The position numbers were made by a program, and so were the translations under genes. A DNA stretch of 8,258 nucleotides from Candidatus Bathyarchaeota archaeon. Lineage in GTDB: Archaea; Thermoproteota; Bathyarchaeia; TCS64. Shown here piece after piece: positions 5,874-8,258 of the stretch. The number at the start of each line of letters is the position of its first letter. Within the stretch, counting starts at the first letter, position 1. The stretch is from positions 736 through 8,993 of the forward strand of contig DUKA01000014.1 of the NCBI GenBank assembly GCA_013329615.1, read 5' to 3'. The notes below the pieces were generated by a model. That model ran no database searches and had not been told where the DNA came from. It saw only the letters and a list, made by a program, of their open reading frames with translations.

Positions 5874-6041
5874 TTGGTTTTCCTGAAGGCGATCTGCGGC
5901 AGAGTATTCGAGGCGGAGAATGTAGATGAGGCGCTCGCCGTCTACCCCGAGTATGTCTGCAGCAGGCTCTGCCCCGAGACGAGTTGCTCCAAGTACATGG
6001 ACTACTTCTACGACGCTACGCACCACAACGACCCGCGTTAG
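5874..6041 (+). CDS. Small four-cysteine protein (55 aa)
   Basis: A short gene that a length cutoff would miss. From a TTG at 5874 it encodes 55 residues, starting VFLKAICGRVFEAENVDEAL after the initiator and continuing with VCSRLCPETSCSKY and a His-rich end ATHHNDPR. Cysteines are at 8, 29, 33 and 38, a C-x20-C-x3-C-x4-C pattern suggesting one metal or iron-sulfur site. The GC-rich third codon positions and protein-like composition match the neighbours, which supports real coding. It begins six bases after the TGA of the DUF6144-like gene and in the same reading frame, so it is probably its operon partner. A frame-continuous C-terminal extension interrupted by TGA is the alternative. No in-frame ATG lies before the conserved cysteines, so TTG is the likely start. 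I do not know its function. Confidence 0.62.
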   Translation: MVFLKAICGRVFEAENVDEALAVYPEYVCSRLCPETSCSKYMDYFYDATHHNDPR

Positions 6042-6050
6042 GGGAAATGG

Positions 6051-6058
6051 TATAAAAA
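6051..6058 (+). promoter_or_regulatory. TATA box for the TSCPD gene
   Basis: TATAAAAA preceded by GGGGAAATGG is the clearest archaeal promoter in the window. Transcription about 25 bases downstream would start near 6080, giving a leader of about 17 bases before the ATG at 6097. The element GGTATAAA recurs at 6088-6095, but that copy lies too close to the ATG to be the main box. Confidence 0.62.
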
Positions 6059-6096
6059 CGGCGGCGTATCTATCCCGAGGCGTCGCTGGTATAAAC

Positions 6097-6345
6097 ATGA
6101 AGAGGCTGGTCTACACGCCGATGGGCGTATGTTCCGAGAGGATCAACTTCACAATAGACGCCGGGCGCATCGTCCATGTCGAGTTCCTCGGCGGCTGCGA
6201 CGGCAACCTGCAGGGCATAGCCAGTCTCGTCGAGGGACTCGAGGTCGGGGAGGCGATCAGGAAGTTGAAGGGGATAGACTGCATGGGCAAGGGGACATCG
6301 TGCCCGGATCAGCTCGCCCGCGCCCTCGAAAAGGCGCAAGACTGA
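6097..6345 (+). CDS. TSCPD-domain protein (TIGR03905-like)
   Basis: An 82-residue free-standing TSCPD domain. This module also occurs at the C-terminus of some class II ribonucleotide reductases and as a short separate protein; its role is not established, though its four cysteines likely bind a metal. The features are a beta-rich N-terminus with GVCSERINF (C12), VEFLGGCDGNLQGIASLVEG (C34), then LKGIDCMGKGTSCPDQLA (C62 and C69, containing the name-giving TSCPD at 67-71). The length is what is usual for the stand-alone family. The same frame is open further upstream, but the ATG at 6097 matches the domain start and the TATA box at 6051-6058. The gene converges with the amidohydrolase gene, five bases separating the stops. 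Confidence 0.92.
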   Translation: MKRLVYTPMGVCSERINFTIDAGRIVHVEFLGGCDGNLQGIASLVEGLEVGEAIRKLKGIDCMGKGTSCPDQLARALEKAQD

Positions 6346-6350
6346 CAGGG

Positions 6351-7424
6351 TTAACGCAGGCTCTTTAGCGCTTTCGCCACGCCTGTGTGTCCTTTCTTCT
6401 CCGCGGCGGATGCCGTGGCGCTCACATCAACATCCCTTGGTCTCTTGCCCCAGAGTCTCCGCAGGTTCCCCGAATATATCTTCGTCAATGCAGTCTTGGG
6501 CAGATTGAGGCCGATGAAGGGGAGTTCGTATCGTGTGAGCAGTTCATCGGCGGCGTCGGGGGTGTAGAACTCGTCGCCGGTTTCGAGGAACATGCGAAGC
6601 ATGCAGATGCGCGCGAGGTGTTGCTCGACGGTCTTGCTCATCCCTATGTCTGTGCCGAGGAGTATCCTGTCGGCGCGGCGCGTGAAGAATCTGCGCCAGT
6701 CATCGCTGCGCCGGCTGATGGAGTGGAGCAGCTCTATGCCTGGGGCGAGGTCGACGTGTGCGCCGCCGTGGCGCGCGAGGAGGTCGTCGAGTCTCTCCAA
6801 GTGGGGGGATAGGAAGAGCATGTGAGGGAAGACCATTTTAAGGTGCGGGTGTCGGGTGAGGATGTTCTCGACCTCTGTGTAGAGTTCCTCGGGCGCGGGG
6901 TAGTCTCCCTTGTAGTAGCCCCAGCCGCGCGCCTTCGCCCAATCGGGTGTCTGTTCTTCGCTCCAAAACTCCTCGGGGTCGCCGACGTGGCACACAACTG
7001 GGAGCCCTGCGTCCTCGCAGGCTTCCCAGAAGCCCTCGTAGGCGGGGGAGTCGAGGGGCGTGTGTTTGTCCCGCGTCACCGGTTTCGCCCCCATCTCGCC
7101 GATGCCGTCGTAGCCAAGCTCCACGATCGACTCGACGTACCGGGGCCAGTCCGTGTCTCTCCAGTTGGCTGCTTCGAAGCTCCACGGCGCGTATCCCCCA
7201 GCGTAAAATAGCCCCGGGTTGACCGCCTTGAGGTATAGGGCGGAGTGGTCAGGGTTTCCGTAGACGTGCATGCCGCTCAGGCGGCCGCGTCTCATAGTCT
7301 CCACAAGCTCGAGAGTCTTTGCTTTGAGCGCTGCCTCGTCGAGGCTGTTGTCAGCCCTCCATGGGGGCCACGGGTGGATGTGGCAGTCGATGACGGGCAC
7401 GTCGGTGAACCCTGAAAACTCCAT
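6351..7424 (-). CDS. Metal-dependent amidohydrolase (Amidohydro_2)
   Basis: A cytoplasmic TIM-barrel hydrolase or decarboxylase of the amidohydrolase superfamily, 357 residues, a normal length. The metal and catalytic residues of the family appear in order: H15 and H17 in VIDCHIHPW after the first strand, E110 in GYDGIGEMG, H146 in VVCHVGDP, H201 in VFPHM, and D259 in ILLGTDIGM after strand eight. The late SGNLRRLWG around 318-326 is the usual end of the barrel (the GNxxRLfG type). The GIGEMG and FPHMLFLSP context fits the Amidohydro_2 group, whose members hydrolyse lactones or amides or remove carboxyl groups; the substrate cannot be told from sequence. A polar tail of about 30 residues follows. 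The ATG at 7424 lies 57 bases after the zinc-ribbon gene on the same strand, so the two may share a transcript. Confidence 0.92.
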   Translation of the reverse strand: MEFSGFTDVPVIDCHIHPWPPWRADNSLDEAALKAKTLELVETMRRGRLSGMHVYGNPDHSALYLKAVNPGLFYAGGYAPWSFEAANWRDTDWPRYVESIVELGYDGIGEMGAKPVTRDKHTPLDSPAYEGFWEACEDAGLPVVCHVGDPEEFWSEEQTPDWAKARGWGYYKGDYPAPEELYTEVENILTRHPHLKMVFPHMLFLSPHLERLDDLLARHGGAHVDLAPGIELLHSISRRSDDWRRFFTRRADRILLGTDIGMSKTVEQHLARICMLRMFLETGDEFYTPDAADELLTRYELPFIGLNLPKTALTKIYSGNLRRLWGKRPRDVDVSATASAAEKKGHTGVAKALKSLR

Positions 7425-7481
7425 ACGATTACTTCTGGGCGTCAGCTGGATAGAACTTGCGCCGCCGCCCGCGTCTGGGGG

Positions 7482-7742
7482 TTAGTGCCTCTTGACGTAA
7501 GGCTCGATCTGGTTGTATTCCCCACACTTGGGGCACTTGTACACGGCCTGCGTGACCTGTGAGAATCGCAGGGACCTCAGCATGGAGTGGCCGCAGCTCC
7601 CGCAGTTGTAGTCGAGGACTCCCTCGCCGACGACGAAAGGTGCCATCCTCTTCTCCTGTATGAAGTTGTCCTTGCTGAACACCGTGGCGTCTGCTGGCCT
7701 CGAAGGCAGCAGCCTCATCTTGAACGTGTTCTGGTTGTTCAT
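7482..7742 (-). CDS. Small zinc-ribbon protein (86 aa)
   Basis: An 86-residue protein with one predicted zinc ribbon: C47 and C50 in YNCGSCGHSML, C70 and C73 in YKCPKCGEYNQ, spaced by 19 residues. Such ribbons bind nucleic acid or protein partners, but this one has no other recognised domain. The N-terminal 40 residues (MNNQNTFKMRLLPSRPADAT, then a short conserved-looking FVVGEGVLDYN) are soluble. The ATG at 7742 is preferred; an in-frame TTG at 7751 would add three residues and sits close to the predicted transcription start. The predicted promoter is overlaid by a palindrome. It is the first gene of a possible unit with the amidohydrolase and is divergent from the coiled-coil gene. Function unknown. 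Confidence 0.85.
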   Translation of the reverse strand: MNNQNTFKMRLLPSRPADATVFSKDNFIQEKRMAPFVVGEGVLDYNCGSCGHSMLRSLRFSQVTQAVYKCPKCGEYNQIEPYVKRH

Positions 7743-7768
7743 GTATATCAATAATATAGTGCCCCGGA

Positions 7769-7779
7769 GTTATATTAAC
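7769..7779 (-). promoter_or_regulatory. TATA box for the zinc-ribbon gene
   Basis: On the minus strand this reads GTTAATATAAC. A transcription start about 26 bases downstream falls near 7748, leaving a leader of only a few bases before the ATG at 7742. The region is AT-rich, so other TATA-like strings exist nearby and the exact box is uncertain. Confidence 0.4.
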
Positions 7780-7790
7780 CATGTTAATAT
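7772..7790. promoter_or_regulatory. 19-base palindrome, candidate operator
   Basis: Perfect eight-base arms, ATATTAAC and GTTAATAT, around a CAT spacer. The element overlaps the predicted minus-strand TATA box and covers the BRE position of the zinc-ribbon gene, so a dimeric repressor bound here would block TBP/TFB. It lies in the 161-base divergent gap between the zinc-ribbon and coiled-coil genes. Confidence 0.48.
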
Positions 7791-7807
7791 CGGTGGTATA
7801 ATAAAAT

Positions 7808-7823
7808 ATATTTTTAAAAATAT
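7808..7823. repeat. 16-base AT palindrome
   Basis: ATATTTTTAAAAATAT is a perfect palindrome in the middle of the AT-rich divergent region. It could be a second regulator site, a bent or easily melted promoter element, or simply low-complexity DNA. On either strand the T-run could also act as a weak terminator. Confidence 0.35.
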
Positions 7824-7873
7824 TGTTAATTTTAGCCTTTGGCGTTTAAAAACGGGTTCCTTTTTTGATAGAG

Positions 7874-7880
7874 CTATAAG
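7874..7880 (+). promoter_or_regulatory. Possible TATA box for the coiled-coil gene
   Basis: CTATAAG lies about 27 bases before the ATG at 7904, which would give a leaderless transcript. Alternatives are TTTAAAAA at 7846-7853, giving a leader of about 30 bases, and TATAATAAA at 7797-7805. I cannot choose firmly between them. Confidence 0.35.
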
Positions 7881-7903
7881 CGTCGGATGTAGCTATAGTG
7901 GTG

Positions 7904-8227
7904 ATGTATTTCTCACAGCGCAGAACAAACCTACTCAGGGTGCTTGAGATCGAGTCCAAGATCAAGGACATCGAGCACGGCGACGAGTACCTGAGGGTGA
8001 AGCGGGAGATCAAGGTCCTCGAGAACGCCCACGGTGGCGGCGGGATACTGACGGTGACCTCTCCCGACGATATCAATGAGGTAGTCGAGATCAGGAAGAA
8101 CAGCGTGGATGTGGCGGAGTATCTGATGAAGTATAAGGGGCAGATGAGGTCCGTTATGGAGAGGATCGATCTCCTCAACGATGAAAAGTCTAGGCTGAAG
8201 AAGGAGCTCTTCAGCGGCATGGCGTAG
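7904..8227 (+). CDS. Unknown 107-aa coiled-coil protein
   Basis: I do not recognise this protein. It consists of two charged helical stretches with heptad-like hydrophobic spacing, about residues 8-42 (LLRVLEIESKIKDIEHGDEY onward) and about 60-102 (VVEIRKNSVDVAEYLMKYKG, then MERIDLLNDEKSRLKKEL). They are joined by a turn with four glycines (HGGGGILTVTSPDD). This looks like an antiparallel helical hairpin or dimeric coiled coil. There is no cysteine, signal peptide or membrane segment. The ATG at 7904 is chosen; two GTG codons directly upstream (7898 and 7901) are in frame and would add one or two residues. The gene is divergent from the zinc-ribbon gene across a palindrome-bearing AT-rich region. 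Codon use is GC-rich like most of the window, which supports real coding. Confidence 0.75.
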   Translation: MYFSQRRTNLLRVLEIESKIKDIEHGDEYLRVKREIKVLENAHGGGGILTVTSPDDINEVVEIRKNSVDVAEYLMKYKGQMRSVMERIDLLNDEKSRLKKELFSGMA

Positions 8228-8258
8228 CGGCTGACCCGTTGGGTTGTAGTTGCGTGTA

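Noticed and set aside
5926..6096. N-terminal extension of the TSCPD gene to a start at 5926
   Set aside because: The added residues are Arg/Ser/Thr-rich, overlap the 55-aa cysteine gene in another frame, and the TATA box at 6051-6058 lies inside them. The domain begins at the ATG at 6097.
6387..7211. Long plus-strand frames (141 and 129 aa) opposite the amidohydrolase
   Set aside because: The amidohydrolase has all its metal ligands and normal length; the plus-strand frames are its shadows.

Overview
The window (8258 bases) looks like chromosomal DNA from an archaeon. The grounds are a PriS-like primase of the archaeo-eukaryotic superfamily, TATA-like boxes about 25 bases ahead of several start codons, very short or absent 5' leaders with almost no Shine-Dalgarno sequences, and several small cysteine-rich proteins of a kind common in anaerobic archaea. 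My inference is a member of the Thermoproteota/TACK group, perhaps Bathyarchaeia. The sequence alone does not prove this. Rubrerythrin and the predicted metal-site proteins fit an anaerobe.

Layout. 1-813 (+): 3' part of a LarA-like (DUF2088-related, nickel-pincer isomerase family) protein, cut by the window edge. 844-2444 (+): a two-gene unit with its own promoter, an unknown 93-aa protein translationally coupled to a compact primase carrying an unrecognised C-terminal half. This unit is visibly lower in GC than its surroundings. 2463-3260 (-): rubrerythrin followed by a 67-aa four-cysteine protein. 3356-3769 (+): DUF3830/cyclophilin-like protein, divergent from rubrerythrin. 3766-4695 (-): GT-A-like glycosyltransferase, convergent, sharing a CTAG double stop with the previous gene. 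4833-6041 (+): a DUF6144-like protein and a 55-aa four-cysteine protein six bases after it in the same frame. 6097-6345 (+): TSCPD-domain four-cysteine protein. 6351-7742 (-): an 86-aa zinc-ribbon protein followed by a metal-dependent amidohydrolase. 7743-7903: an AT-rich divergent regulatory region with two perfect palindromes. 7904-8227 (+): a short coiled-coil protein. 8228-8258: nothing recognised.

How the genes work together: apart from local pairs there is no single pathway. A loose theme is metal and redox chemistry: rubrerythrin, four different small proteins with four cysteines each, and a CHC...CYC DUF6144 protein. The least ordinary part is the 93-aa protein plus compact primase. 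The most testable regulatory signal is the 19-base palindrome lying over the predicted TATA box of the zinc-ribbon gene. I see no CRISPR array, insertion sequence, rRNA or tRNA.
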